A stretch of DNA of 7,318 nucleotides from Bacteroidota bacterium (GCA_018623785.1 JAAZVD010000075.1:1-7318); one strand, 5' to 3'; positions 1 through 7,249 are shown, counted from the stretch's first letter. Translations and numbers: made by a program. The notes: generated from the letters alone by a model not told the origin.

Positions 1-801
1 GCCATCTGTGAAATCATGAATCCTGACGGAGGGATGGCCCGCAAGGCCGACCTGGAGGATTTTGCTGCCATTCATGATCTGGTGCTCATTTCGATCGAGG
101 ACATCGAGGACATCGAGGACATCGAGGACATCGAGGACATCGAGGACATCGAGGCCAGCATGGGCCTCGGTCGTTCAGGCGAGGAAACAGCTCTGGCTTC
201 AAAGGGTGGGTGCGAAGTCCGACGTGCAGCCGAATCCACCCTGCCAACAGAATTCGGACGCTTCCGTATTCATGCCTTTCACGATGATCGGGGCCGCGAA
301 CACGTGGCGCTGGTGCTCGGCCACGTTCGCGGGAATGAACCGGTTCTGGTCAGGATGCATTCGGAATGCCTTACCGGAGAAGTATTCGGCTCGTTGCGAT
401 GCGACTGCGCAGATCAACTGAGGGAAGCCATGGCGGCCATCAGCCGACGGGGAGCCGGTGTCGTGGTTTACCTGCGACAGGAGGGGAGGGGTATCGGGCT
501 GGCCAACAAAATCCGGGCCTACGCTTTGCAAGACGAAGGCTATGACACGGTCGATGCGAACCGACTGCTTGGTCTGCCTGATGATGCGCGTTCCTACCGA
601 GCGGGTGCCGCGATGCTCACAGACCTGGGTGTCTCCAACATCGAGCTCCTGACCAACAACCCGGCCAAAGTCAAAGGCTTGTTGGAGGCCGGTATCTCCC
701 GGGTCATACGGTTGCCGATGGAGCTTTCCTGGCGAACCGAGAACACAGCGTATTTGAAAACGAAACTGGTCCGGATGGACCATCAAGCGGAGCTCGCATG
801 A
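1..801 (+). CDS. ribBA: RibBA (partial, 5' end outside window): DHBP synthase C-terminus plus GTP cyclohydrolase II
   Basis: This is a bifunctional riboflavin enzyme. Its RibB part makes 3,4-dihydroxy-2-butanone 4-phosphate from ribulose 5-phosphate, and its RibA part opens GTP to the first pyrimidine intermediate. The frame is open at base 1 and the first residues, AICEIMNPDGGMAR, match the end of the RibB domain, so the gene starts upstream and an ATG at 16 is not the true start. Of 266 visible codons, residues 1-31 are RibB, 32-51 an (IED)n repeat, about 52-80 a linker, and 81-266 the RibA domain beginning LPTEFGRF. The RibA domain has the zinc cysteines C123, C134 and C136 (SECLTGEVFGSLRCDC), RQEGRGIGL at 159-167, LLTNNPAKV, and a normal C-terminal YLKTK. 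The linker is about 49 residues against roughly 22 in ordinary RibBA, by recall. The stop overlaps the ribH start as ATGA. The function is secure; the RibB active site lies outside the window and cannot be checked. Confidence 0.96.
   Translation, partial: AICEIMNPDGGMARKADLEDFAAIHDLVLISIEDIEDIEDIEDIEDIEDIEASMGLGRSGEETALASKGGCEVRRAAESTLPTEFGRFRIHAFHDDRGREHVALVLGHVRGNEPVLVRMHSECLTGEVFGSLRCDCADQLREAMAAISRRGAGVVVYLRQEGRGIGLANKIRAYALQDEGYDTVDANRLLGLPDDARSYRAGAAMLTDLGVSNIELLTNNPAKVKGLLEAGISRVIRLPMELSWRTENTAYLKTKLVRMDHQAELA
94..153 (+). repeat. 9-bp perfect tandem repeat ATCGAGGAC coding (IED)n in the RibBA linker
   Basis: Six complete identical copies of ATCGAGGAC are followed by ATCGAG, giving 6.67 copies without a mismatch. 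It encodes six Ile-Glu-Asp units plus Ile-Glu at the junction between the RibB and RibA domains. Ordinary RibBA proteins have a short ISIEDL-type segment here, so the array probably grew from that single IED by slippage. Because the unit is nine bases, copy number changes keep the frame and alter only linker length and charge. Confidence 0.98.
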
Positions 802-1280
802 AGTCCCAACCCGAAGCTACCACCATGTTTCTGGATGGCACCAAACGCCGAATTGCCATCGTCGCCTCCCGCTTCAACGAGACCGTCGTGAGCGGCCTGC
901 TGGAGGGAGCCCGTTCAACGTTGACGGATGCCGGAGTGGTTGACATGGATATGCCAACGTTCTGGGTGCCAGGCGCCTTCGAGTTGCCCCTCGTGGCCCA
1001 ACGCCTGGCGCAAAAAGGAGAATTCGATGCAATCATCTGTCTCGGTGCGGTCATCAAAGGTGATACGGCACACTTCGAATACATATCGAATGAAGTCGCA
1101 GCCGGGTTGGCGCGCGTATCGTTGGACACCGGAACGCCGTGCGCATTCGGAGTCCTGACCTGCTACTCCCAAGAGCAGGCTATTGCGCGATCATCTGCTG
1201 ATGAGCACAACAAAGGGATTGAAGCCGCCCGCGCCGTGCTCGATACGTTGGGCACACTCGATCAGATCGATCGGTTGTAG
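798..1280 (+). CDS. ribH: 6,7-dimethyl-8-ribityllumazine synthase (RibH)
   Basis: Lumazine synthase condenses 5-amino-6-ribitylaminouracil with 3,4-dihydroxy-2-butanone 4-phosphate in the penultimate step of riboflavin synthesis. It normally assembles as pentamers or 60-mer capsids in the cytoplasm. The 160-residue length is normal. Family motifs are present: ASRFNE (23-28) with the aromatic ring that stacks on substrate, WVPGAFELP (56-64), GAVIKGDTAHFEYI with the catalytic His92, R131, and NKG with K139 for the phosphate. The segment usually reading GVLTT-x-EQA reads GVLTCYSQEQA, and the usual RAG-x-GNKG reads RSSADEHNKG, a mild divergence that keeps Arg and Lys. The start overlaps the ribBA stop by four bases (ATGA) and a GGAG at 789-792 serves as ribosome site, so translation is probably coupled to ribBA. 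It converges on folA, and I see no convincing terminator in the 40 bases between them. Confidence 0.96.
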   Translation: MKSQPEATTMFLDGTKRRIAIVASRFNETVVSGLLEGARSTLTDAGVVDMDMPTFWVPGAFELPLVAQRLAQKGEFDAIICLGAVIKGDTAHFEYISNEVAAGLARVSLDTGTPCAFGVLTCYSQEQAIARSSADEHNKGIEAARAVLDTLGTLDQIDRL

Positions 1281-1320
1281 AGCGAACCGTGGCGGCGGGA
1301 TCCTGGAACTGCCCCGGAAA

Positions 1321-1845
1321 TCATGAGTCACGCGTGTAGGTCACGAAGTCGTACCCGTCGTGCTGGTCGCGCCGCGTTTCCTCATATAGGGATCCGATCA
1401 GATGCCGATAGGCAGGAAAAAAGACATCACCCTCGTGATGTCCATAGACTTCGGTCAGTTCCAGACGGTCCGCGCGCTCGATGAACAGCTCATAGATCGT
1501 AGCACCGCCGGTAATGAACATCTGCTCGGCGTCTTGGGCTGCGGCCAGGGCCTCATCTACCGAGGGATACACTTCCACCGAGGGCCACTCGGGCCAGGTT
1601 TTGGTCCGGGTCAGCACCAGGTTGCGTCGTCCTGGCAGTGGCTTTCCCAACTGGTGGAGCAGGGAATCGAAGGTGCGTTTTCCCATCAGGCAGGGGCGCC
1701 CCATCGTGAGCCGTTTGAAGTGCTTCAGGTCCTCAGGAATGTACCACGGTAATTCCTGGCCCCGCCCAATGACCCTGTTTTCCGCGCCGACGGCCGCGAT
1801 AATGACCAACTCAGGTCCGTTGGTACGCTTTCCAGACCCGCTCAT
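1321..1845 (-). CDS. folA: Dihydrofolate reductase (FolA)
   Basis: This enzyme reduces dihydrofolate to tetrahydrofolate with NADPH and is the classical trimethoprim/methotrexate target. The protein has 174 residues, slightly longer than the usual 160 because of about 10 extra residues at the N-terminus ([10 protein letters not shown]). The core reads [21 protein letters not shown] (14-34), then [10 protein letters not shown], where Asp39 aligns with the catalytic acid (Asp27 in E. coli). MGKRTFDSL at 54-62 and GRRNLVLTR at 72-80 form the NADPH site, [11 protein letters not shown] at 111-121 is the family's GGA-x-IY loop, and EGDVFFP lies at 138-144. The start overlaps the thyA stop as ATGA, so the two are co-translated. 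A GGTGG about five bases upstream could be a weak ribosome site. Substrate coupling is direct, because ThyA produces the dihydrofolate that this enzyme recycles. Confidence 0.96.
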   Translation of the reverse strand: MSGSGKRTNGPELVIIAAVGAENRVIGRGQELPWYIPEDLKHFKRLTMGRPCLMGKRTFDSLLHQLGKPLPGRRNLVLTRTKTWPEWPSVEVYPSVDEALAAAQDAEQMFITGGATIYELFIERADRLELTEVYGHHEGDVFFPAYRHLIGSLYEETRRDQHDGYDFVTYTRDS

Positions 1846-2654
1846 ACTGCCACCGGCGCCTTGATGCTCGGGTGATACTGGTAGTTAACCAGCTCGAAAT
1901 CTTCGTATGCGTAGTCGAAGATGGACGCGGGTTTGCGGTTGATCTTCAACTGACAGAGCTCGTAGGGATCGCGTGAGAGCTGCTCTTCGATCTGGTCGAG
2001 GTGATTGAGATAGATGTGTGCATCACCGATGGTGTAAACGAGTTCGCCGACCTCGAGGTCACACTGCTGCGCAATCATGTGTGTCAGAAGGGCATACTCG
2101 GCAATGTTGAAGGGTGCACCGAGGAAGAGATCGTTCGAGCGGACGTAGAGCTGACACGAAAGCTTCCCCGGCGACTGGGCGTCGCCTGGTCCCACCCAGA
2201 ACTGATAGAACATGTGACACGGGGGAAGGGCCATGTCCTGCAGGTCGGATACGTTCCAGGCGTTTACGATGTGACGGCGCGAGTCGGGATTGGTCTGAAT
2301 GCTTTCGATGACCCGCTCGATCTGGTTGATGCCCTGTCCGTCGCGATCAGCCCACGAAACCCATTGCTTGCCGTAGACGGGACCGAGGTTGCCATTTTCA
2401 TCGGCCCAGGCGTCCCAGATGTGGACGTTGTTGTCGACCAGGTACTTGATGTTGGTACCGCCCTTGAGGAACCAAAGCATCTCGATGGCCAAGCCCTTGA
2501 AGTAGACCTTCTTGGTTGTAACAAGCGGGAAGCCGACCTGCAGATCGAAACGCATCTGATGACCGAAAACAGAACGGGTCCCCGTTCCGGTGCGATCGGA
2601 TTTCTCGAGTCCATTGTCCCGTACGTGGCGAAGGAGGTCGAGATACTGCTGCAT
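1842..2654 (-). CDS. thyA: Thymidylate synthase (ThyA, folate-oxidising type)
   Basis: ThyA methylates dUMP to dTMP using 5,10-methylene-tetrahydrofolate, releasing dihydrofolate. I chose the ATG at 2654 because the protein then begins MQQYLDLL, as in E. coli (MKQYLELM), and has 270 residues, equal to the E. coli 264 plus a six-residue insertion. The frame stays open for another 38 codons upstream, but that stretch is Ser/Pro/Glu-rich and unlike the family. Motifs are DRTGTGT with R21, the dUMP phosphate arginines in DSRRHIV (124-130), the catalytic cysteine in ALPPCHMF (C146), [16 protein letters not shown] with N183, and the C-terminal [10 protein letters not shown]. The insertion, about GPGDAQSP at 155-162, falls in the loop before GKLSCQLY. 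The gene is first in a two-gene unit with folA. No good Shine-Dalgarno site precedes the start. Confidence 0.96.
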   Translation of the reverse strand: MQQYLDLLRHVRDNGLEKSDRTGTGTRSVFGHQMRFDLQVGFPLVTTKKVYFKGLAIEMLWFLKGGTNIKYLVDNNVHIWDAWADENGNLGPVYGKQWVSWADRDGQGINQIERVIESIQTNPDSRRHIVNAWNVSDLQDMALPPCHMFYQFWVGPGDAQSPGKLSCQLYVRSNDLFLGAPFNIAEYALLTHMIAQQCDLEVGELVYTIGDAHIYLNHLDQIEEQLSRDPYELCQLKINRKPASIFDYAYEDFELVNYQYHPSIKAPVAV

Positions 2655-2842
2655 GATGATTTCTGAAGAAGGAGTGCTTTCCGATGAAGGACTTTCTGAA
2701 AGAGGCGCGAAGGACGGAACGTTTGCAATCGGACAGGAATAGATGGCATCCTCAACCGGTCCCATCATCCGCAGCCCGTAAGGTAATGCAACAGCGAACG
2801 AACATCCCTCCCAATCTCCACCGTCAACAGGGTGTCAACCAC
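2655..2842. promoter_or_regulatory. Divergent spacer between thyA and the small unknown gene, with a paired GTCAAC repeat
   Basis: This spacer must hold the promoters for the minus-strand thyA-folA pair and for the small plus-strand gene. It contains GTCAAC twice, at 2823-2828 and 2834-2839, eleven bases apart. On the minus strand these read TTGAC, and one is a perfect TTGACA (2838 to 2833). I could not find a matching -10 element at normal spacing, so no individual promoter is called. Alternative upstream starts for both neighbours also lie here (minus strand 2768; plus strand 2684 and 2786). Confidence 0.35.
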
Positions 2843-3064
2843 ATGAACAAGGTGCTGGGCTACGCACCTTTGGTTGCCGAGGATGGGAAGGCCGAGGTAT
2901 TCTTGACCGCAGAGGACTGGCACGTGGTGGCCGATACGCTTTTTCACATGGATACGCCGCGCGAAGAACTGCCCGAGGCCATTCAGGCATTTTCGCGATC
3001 AGAAGATGGGCAGGCCATCCATTTCAAGACGGCCGACCTGGCTATCGAAGTGAAGATGATCTGA
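2843..3064 (+). CDS. Small acidic protein of unknown function (73 aa)
   Basis: I do not recognise this protein. From the ATG at 2843 it has 73 residues, starts MNKVLGYAPLVAEDGKAEVF and ends AIHFKTADLAIEVKMI. It is rich in Asp and Glu, has no cysteine, no signal peptide and no membrane segment. The pattern suggests a strand, a helix around TAEDWHVVADTLFHM, a second helix (PREELPEAIQAF), then a closing strand pair, so a small folded cytoplasmic alpha/beta domain is plausible. The start is uncertain: ATGs at 2786 (92 aa) and 2684 (126 aa) are in frame, but the upstream part is Arg/Gln-rich and looks untranslated, while an AGGG lies about ten bases before 2843. It diverges from thyA and ends 35 bases from the converging apaG. 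No other frame on either strand of this stretch offers a recognisable gene, which supports it being real. Confidence 0.6.
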   Translation: MNKVLGYAPLVAEDGKAEVFLTAEDWHVVADTLFHMDTPREELPEAIQAFSRSEDGQAIHFKTADLAIEVKMI

Positions 3065-3078
3065 CGATGATCGATTGC

Positions 3079-3098
3079 GGCGGCGTAGTTGCCCCGCC
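3079..3098. terminator. Weak GC-rich hairpin between convergent genes
   Basis: GGCGG at 3079-3083 can pair with CCGCC at 3094-3098 around a ten-base loop, in the 35-base gap between the small plus-strand gene and apaG. The position suits a shared terminator, but there is no T-run on either strand and the stem is only five pairs, so this is a weak candidate. Confidence 0.22.
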
Positions 3099-3099
3099 T

Positions 3100-3483
3100 T
3101 CAGTTGACAGCTGCTTTCAGATCGAAGCGAGGGATGTCAACCTTGAATCGTTCACCCCGCGCACGCTCCATGGTATAGAATCCCGTCATGTGTCCTGTAA
3201 AGGTCCCCAGGACACAGAAGCTGTTGTACTGATGGCTCTCGCCCGGTTCAATGACGGGCTGTTGGCCGATAACCCCTTCGCCTTCAACTTCTTCGACCTT
3301 GCCCGTCCCGTCGGTGATGAACCAGTGACGACGCAAGAGCTGGATGGGTTCAAGCCCCTGATTTTCGATCTGGACACAGTAGCCGAAGACGAATTTCCGC
3401 TCCATGAAATCACTTTGTCCGTCCAGGTATACCGGTCGGACCGTAACCTCGATATCGCGGGTGATGGCTTGGTAGGGAATCAT
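3100..3483 (-). CDS. apaG: ApaG family protein
   Basis: ApaG is a small single-domain protein with a fibronectin-III-like beta sandwich, linked by genetics in enterobacteria to Co2+/Mg2+ efflux and diadenosine tetraphosphate metabolism. Its biochemical activity is not settled. With the ATG at 3483 the product has 127 residues, against 125 in E. coli. The diagnostic stretch is present in order: ITRDIEVTVRPVYLDGQS (7-24), FVFGYCVQIENQG (31-43), PIQLLRRHWFITDGTGK (46-62), the glycine-rich GEGVIGQQPVIEPGE (68-82), YNSFCVLGTFTGHMTGFYTM and FKVDIPRFDL at the end. The frame extends 25 codons further upstream to 3558, but that part (MPAATTIRTECTHAAD...) is unlike the family and no Shine-Dalgarno supports either start. 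It is a single gene, converging on the small unknown gene and diverging from korA. The family assignment is firm; the cellular role is not. Confidence 0.93.
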   Translation of the reverse strand: MIPYQAITRDIEVTVRPVYLDGQSDFMERKFVFGYCVQIENQGLEPIQLLRRHWFITDGTGKVEEVEGEGVIGQQPVIEPGESHQYNSFCVLGTFTGHMTGFYTMERARGERFKVDIPRFDLKAAVN

Positions 3484-3724
3484 GCTGATCGTGTGGCTAA
3501 GACGGGGCGGGTCCGCCGCATGAGTACATTCTGTCCGGATCGTGGTTGCTGCAGGCATGCATCTTGATCGTCACTGAGGACGGAATCACGCTGCGTGCAT
3601 GGACGTAAGAATAACCATTTTGCGATACATTACCTTCGATTGAGGTCGGTGAACCGTCTTCTTTCCCGGTTCAATCGTGTCCGAAGCCGGACGGCCCCGC
3701 CCTTTTCCTGACTCGACCCTCTTC
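3484..3724. promoter_or_regulatory. Divergent apaG / korA promoter region
   Basis: These 241 bases separate the divergent apaG and korA starts and must carry both promoters. I could not pick a convincing -35/-10 pair. An AT-richer patch at about 3605-3635 (around TAAGAATAACCATTTTG) is the most promoter-like part. No tRNA, small RNA or recognisable riboswitch is visible. A clear inverted repeat near the korA end is listed separately. Alternative upstream starts for apaG (3558) and korA (GTG 3677) would shorten the spacer. Confidence 0.4.
3650..3673. promoter_or_regulatory. Inverted repeat TGAACCG-N10-CGGTTCA upstream of korA
   Basis: Two perfect seven-base arms, TGAACCG (3650-3656) and CGGTTCA (3667-3673), flank a pyrimidine-rich ten-base centre, ending about 51 bases before the korA ATG. 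The arms are about 17 bases apart centre to centre. This could be a binding site for a dimeric regulator or a hairpin in the korA leader. No T-run follows it, so it is not an obvious terminator or attenuator. The arms are directly visible; the function is inference. Confidence 0.4.
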
Positions 3725-5578
3725 ATGCCTTCAAAAACAGTCGAAATTCTTCCCGAGGCAACCGTGCTTTTTGCGGGAGATTCCGGGGACGGCATGCAGC
3801 TGACCGGAACGCAGTTCACCATGGCAACGGCCCATGCGATGAACGACCTGGCCACACTGCCGGACTTCCCTGCTGAAATCCGTGCCCCTGTCGGGACGAC
3901 ATACGGCGTGTCCGGCTTTCAGCTCCATTTCGGATCGGTCGATATCCGCACGCCCGGAGACGAAGTGGATCTCTTGGTAGCCATGAACCCGGCGGCGCTC
4001 ATCGTCAATCTGGATCGCGTCAGACCGGGAGGTACGGTACTTGTCAACTCGAATGCGTTCGAGAAAAAGGATCTGAAACTGGCCAACCTGGCGTCCAACC
4101 CGCTGGAGGATGGTTCGCTGGACAAGTTCCGTGTCATCCAGGTCGAATTGACCCGGTTGACCCGCGAGACGCTCAAGGACACCGATCTGAACCAGAAGCA
4201 GATCGACCGTTCCAAGAACATGTTTGCGCTCGGTCTGGCGCTTTGGCTGTATTCGAGGCCCATCGAGCCGGCGCAGCGCTGGCTCGAGAGCAAATTCGCG
4301 CGTAAGCCCGAGATCCGGGATGCCAACCTGGAGCTTCTCAAAAAAGGCTTTCATTTCGGGGAAACCACCGAGCAGTTCGTCACCCGCTACGAAGTCACGC
4401 CGGCTACGCTGCCTCCGGGTCGCTACCGTGCCGTGCAAGGCGTACAGGCGCTGGCCATGGGCATCGTGGCCGCTGCCAACAAGAGCGGCCTGCCCATCAC
4501 GTACGGATCCTACCCGATTACGCCGGCCTCCGATCTTCTGCATGCGCTCAGTCGCTATAAGAACCACGGCATCATGACGATCCAGGCCGAGGATGAGATT
4601 GCCGCTATCGGAATGGCAATCGGTGCCAGTTTCGGGGGCGCACTGGGCATTACCGGTACCTCCGGACCGGGCGTGGCCCTGAAAGGCGAGGCGATGGGCT
4701 TGGCGCACATCACCGAGCTGCCGCTCGTCATCGTGAACGTGCAGCGCGGCGGCCCGTCCACTGGCTTGCCTACCAAGACCGAGCAATCTGACCTCATGCA
4801 GGCGCTCTTCGGTCGGAACGGGGATGCTCCAATGCCGGTTATCGCTGCCTCCACCCCGGGAGACTGCTTTGAGGTGGCTTACGAGGCTTGTCGCATTGCC
4901 GTAAAGTACATGACACCCGTCGTGCTTCTCTCGGACGGTTATCTGGCCAATGGATCTGAGCCTTGGCTCATTCCTGATCCAGACGACCTGCGTGAATTCG
5001 ACGTCTCATTTGCTACGGAGACGAACGCCGAAGTGGAAGGTAAACCGGTTTTCCACCCCTATGTCCGTGACCAGAAGACTCTGGCCCGGCCCTGGGCCAA
5101 GCCGGGTGTACCTGGACTGGAGCACCGCATCGGTGGACTGGAGAAAGCAGACGGAACCGGCAACGTATCCTACGATGCAGCCAACCACGAAAAGATGACC
5201 AGGCTGCGTGCCGAGAAAGTCGAGCGTGTGCAGCAGGATATAAAGCCGCTTGAGGTGTTCGGCGACAAGGATGCCGACCTGCTCATCATCGGATGGGGCT
5301 CCACGCGCGGTGCCATCGAAGCAGGGGTCACCCGGGCGCTGAATGCGGGCCACAAGGCAGCAGCTGTGCACCTGCGCTGGGTTCATCCCTTGCCGCCGGA
5401 CCTCGGGGAGGTACTGAGCCAGTACTCTTCGTTCCTCGTGCCGGAATTGAACAACGGTCAGCTCGTGCGCATCCTCAGAGATCGCTTTCTGCTGCCGTTC
5501 GAGGCGATGAACAAGATTCAGGGTCGGCCCTTCGGACCGTCCGAGATTGCCAACAAGATTGCAGAAATGGTGGGTTGA
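3725..5578 (+). CDS. korA: 2-oxoacid:ferredoxin oxidoreductase, fused gamma-alpha subunit (probably 2-oxoglutarate, KorA)
   Basis: This subunit works with KorB to convert a 2-oxoacid and CoA to acyl-CoA and CO2 while reducing ferredoxin. From ATG 3725 it has 617 residues. Residues about 10-225 are the gamma domain, opening VTVLFAGDSGDGMQLTG; about 235-430 are the alpha pyrimidine domain with YPITPAS (263-269), GTSGPG (311-316) and RGGPSTGLPTKTEQSD (341-356); about 515-600 are the transketolase-C-like domain. RIGGLEK-x-DGTGNVSYD (468-484) and the RGGPSTGLPTKTEQ motif are typical of the aerobic KorA type, as in Mycobacterium tuberculosis. That argues for 2-oxoglutarate, but substrate is not provable from sequence alone. 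A GTG at 3677 would add 16 residues; I prefer the ATG because MPSKTVE immediately precedes the conserved core. Neither start has a Shine-Dalgarno. The gene is 30 bases upstream of korB and evidently in one transcript with it. Confidence 0.93.
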   Translation: MPSKTVEILPEATVLFAGDSGDGMQLTGTQFTMATAHAMNDLATLPDFPAEIRAPVGTTYGVSGFQLHFGSVDIRTPGDEVDLLVAMNPAALIVNLDRVRPGGTVLVNSNAFEKKDLKLANLASNPLEDGSLDKFRVIQVELTRLTRETLKDTDLNQKQIDRSKNMFALGLALWLYSRPIEPAQRWLESKFARKPEIRDANLELLKKGFHFGETTEQFVTRYEVTPATLPPGRYRAVQGVQALAMGIVAAANKSGLPITYGSYPITPASDLLHALSRYKNHGIMTIQAEDEIAAIGMAIGASFGGALGITGTSGPGVALKGEAMGLAHITELPLVIVNVQRGGPSTGLPTKTEQSDLMQALFGRNGDAPMPVIAASTPGDCFEVAYEACRIAVKYMTPVVLLSDGYLANGSEPWLIPDPDDLREFDVSFATETNAEVEGKPVFHPYVRDQKTLARPWAKPGVPGLEHRIGGLEKADGTGNVSYDAANHEKMTRLRAEKVERVQQDIKPLEVFGDKDADLLIIGWGSTRGAIEAGVTRALNAGHKAAAVHLRWVHPLPPDLGEVLSQYSSFLVPELNNGQLVRILRDRFLLPFEAMNKIQGRPFGPSEIANKIAEMVG

Positions 5579-5608
5579 CCAGCGGGTTGACTGCCACGAC
5601 GAGGCCCC

Positions 5609-6799
<1,191 letters not shown>

Positions 6800-6810
6800 T
6801 CGGGATTGTT

Positions 6811-6858
6811 GGGTGGCTCGGTTTGGCCCACGCCCCCTCGACAAGTCGCTGCTTTTTT
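6811..6858 (+). terminator. Possible transcription terminator after korB
   Basis: Just after the korB stop, GGGTGG (6811-6816) can pair with CCA-CG-CCC (6828-6835) with a two-base bulge, and a short CGAC-AA-GTCG hairpin (6839-6848) is followed by six T residues at 6853-6858. Both stems are imperfect or short, so this is a plausible but weak intrinsic terminator for the korAB transcript. Confidence 0.35.
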
Positions 6859-6893
6859 GGCCATGAGACCGGTTCTGGATTGAACGAATCTTC

Positions 6894-6922
6894 TTGAACA
6901 CCCTGTAGGGATTTCGTATCTT
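6894..6922 (+). promoter_or_regulatory. Promoter candidate for rpmE
   Basis: TTGAAC (6894-6899) and TATCTT (6917-6922) each match the sigma-70 -35 and -10 consensus at four of six bases and lie 17 bases apart, in the spacer before rpmE. The -10 part, TATCTTTT, also resembles the TAnnTTTG element used in Bacteroidota. A second TTGAAC occurs 14 bases earlier (6880-6885), and the spacer between the boxes holds a short inverted repeat, CCCT-GT-AGGG (6901-6910). Transcription from here would give a leader of roughly 95 bases. Confidence 0.45.
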
Positions 6923-6989
6923 TTCAGGCTCACCGGATTTCCGGAACCCCATAACACAACAGCCACTCCAACGGCTCCGTAAGCATCTG

Positions 6990-7016
6990 GGCGCTAATCC
7001 AGCGTGCGCCGTGAGG
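6990..7016 (+). promoter_or_regulatory. Hairpin abutting the rpmE ribosome binding site
   Basis: GGCGC (6990-6994) can pair with GCGCC (7006-7010) around an 11-base loop, or CGCT (6992-6995) can pair with AGCG (7001-7004) around a five-base loop; the two pairings exclude each other. The 3' arm touches the ribosome binding site GTGAGG (7011-7016), which lies eight bases before the ATG at 7025. The placement would suit translational control of a ribosomal protein, but this is inference from pairing alone. Confidence 0.35.
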
Positions 7017-7024
7017 ATACCAGC

Positions 7025-7249
7025 ATGAAAAAGGACATCCATCCCGAATACCAGCACGTAACCGTCAAACTGGCCGACGGCACCGAATTCACGACGCGCT
7101 CGACCATGTCGGCTGACTCGTACGTATCGGAAGTGGATTCGACAAACCACCCATTTTATACCGGTAAGCGCCAATTTGTCGATACGGCGGGCCGCGTTGA
7201 GAAATTCAACCGCCGTTACGGCAAGAAAGCAGCTGCGACCGAAGAGTAA
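7025..7249 (+). CDS. rpmE: 50S ribosomal protein L31, cysteine-free form (RpmE)
   Basis: L31 is a small protein at the bridge between the large and small ribosomal subunits. From ATG 7025 it has 74 residues, beginning MKKDIHPEY and containing HPFYTGKRQFVDTAGRVEKFNRRYG, the family signature. The ATG follows GTGAGG with good spacing; an in-frame GTG at 7004 would add seven non-family residues and is rejected. The protein contains no cysteine, so the four-cysteine zinc site of zinc-binding L31 is absent and this is the zinc-independent form. The central part (VKLADGTEFTTRSTMSADSY) replaces the cysteine loop, and the C-terminus has a short tail KKAAATEE. The gene stands alone after korB, with its own promoter candidate and a hairpin terminator downstream. 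Confidence 0.95.
   Translation: MKKDIHPEYQHVTVKLADGTEFTTRSTMSADSYVSEVDSTNHPFYTGKRQFVDTAGRVEKFNRRYGKKAAATEE

Noticed and set aside
94..153. The 9-bp repeat as a CRISPR-like or iteron array
   Set aside because: There are no spacers, the unit is in frame with ribBA, and it codes a regular linker peptide, so a coding microsatellite explains it.
62..421. Second plus frame across the RibBA repeat giving a (RTS)n protein
   Set aside because: It is a shifted reading of the 9-bp repeat and ribBA; the ribBA frame has complete domain matches on both sides of the repeat.
2001..2666. Plus-strand open frame (221 codons) opposite thyA
   Set aside because: It is fully antisense to thyA, whose sequence is conserved end to end, and the frame shows no family motif.
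3067..3567. Plus-strand open frame that starts just after the small unknown gene and looks like a second operon member
   Set aside because: It covers apaG on the opposite strand, and apaG has the full family signature. The tight spacing is coincidental.
3731..4786. Long minus-strand open frame (351 codons) opposite korA
   Set aside because: It lies entirely antisense to the well-supported gamma-alpha gene, has an Arg/His/Gln-biased composition with no recognisable motif, and is a by-product of GC-rich codon use in korA.
6933..6944. CCGGA-TT-TCCGG palindrome in the korB-rpmE spacer
   Set aside because: It is a five-base stem with a two-base loop, no T-run and no repeat elsewhere in the window; too short to call an operator or terminator.
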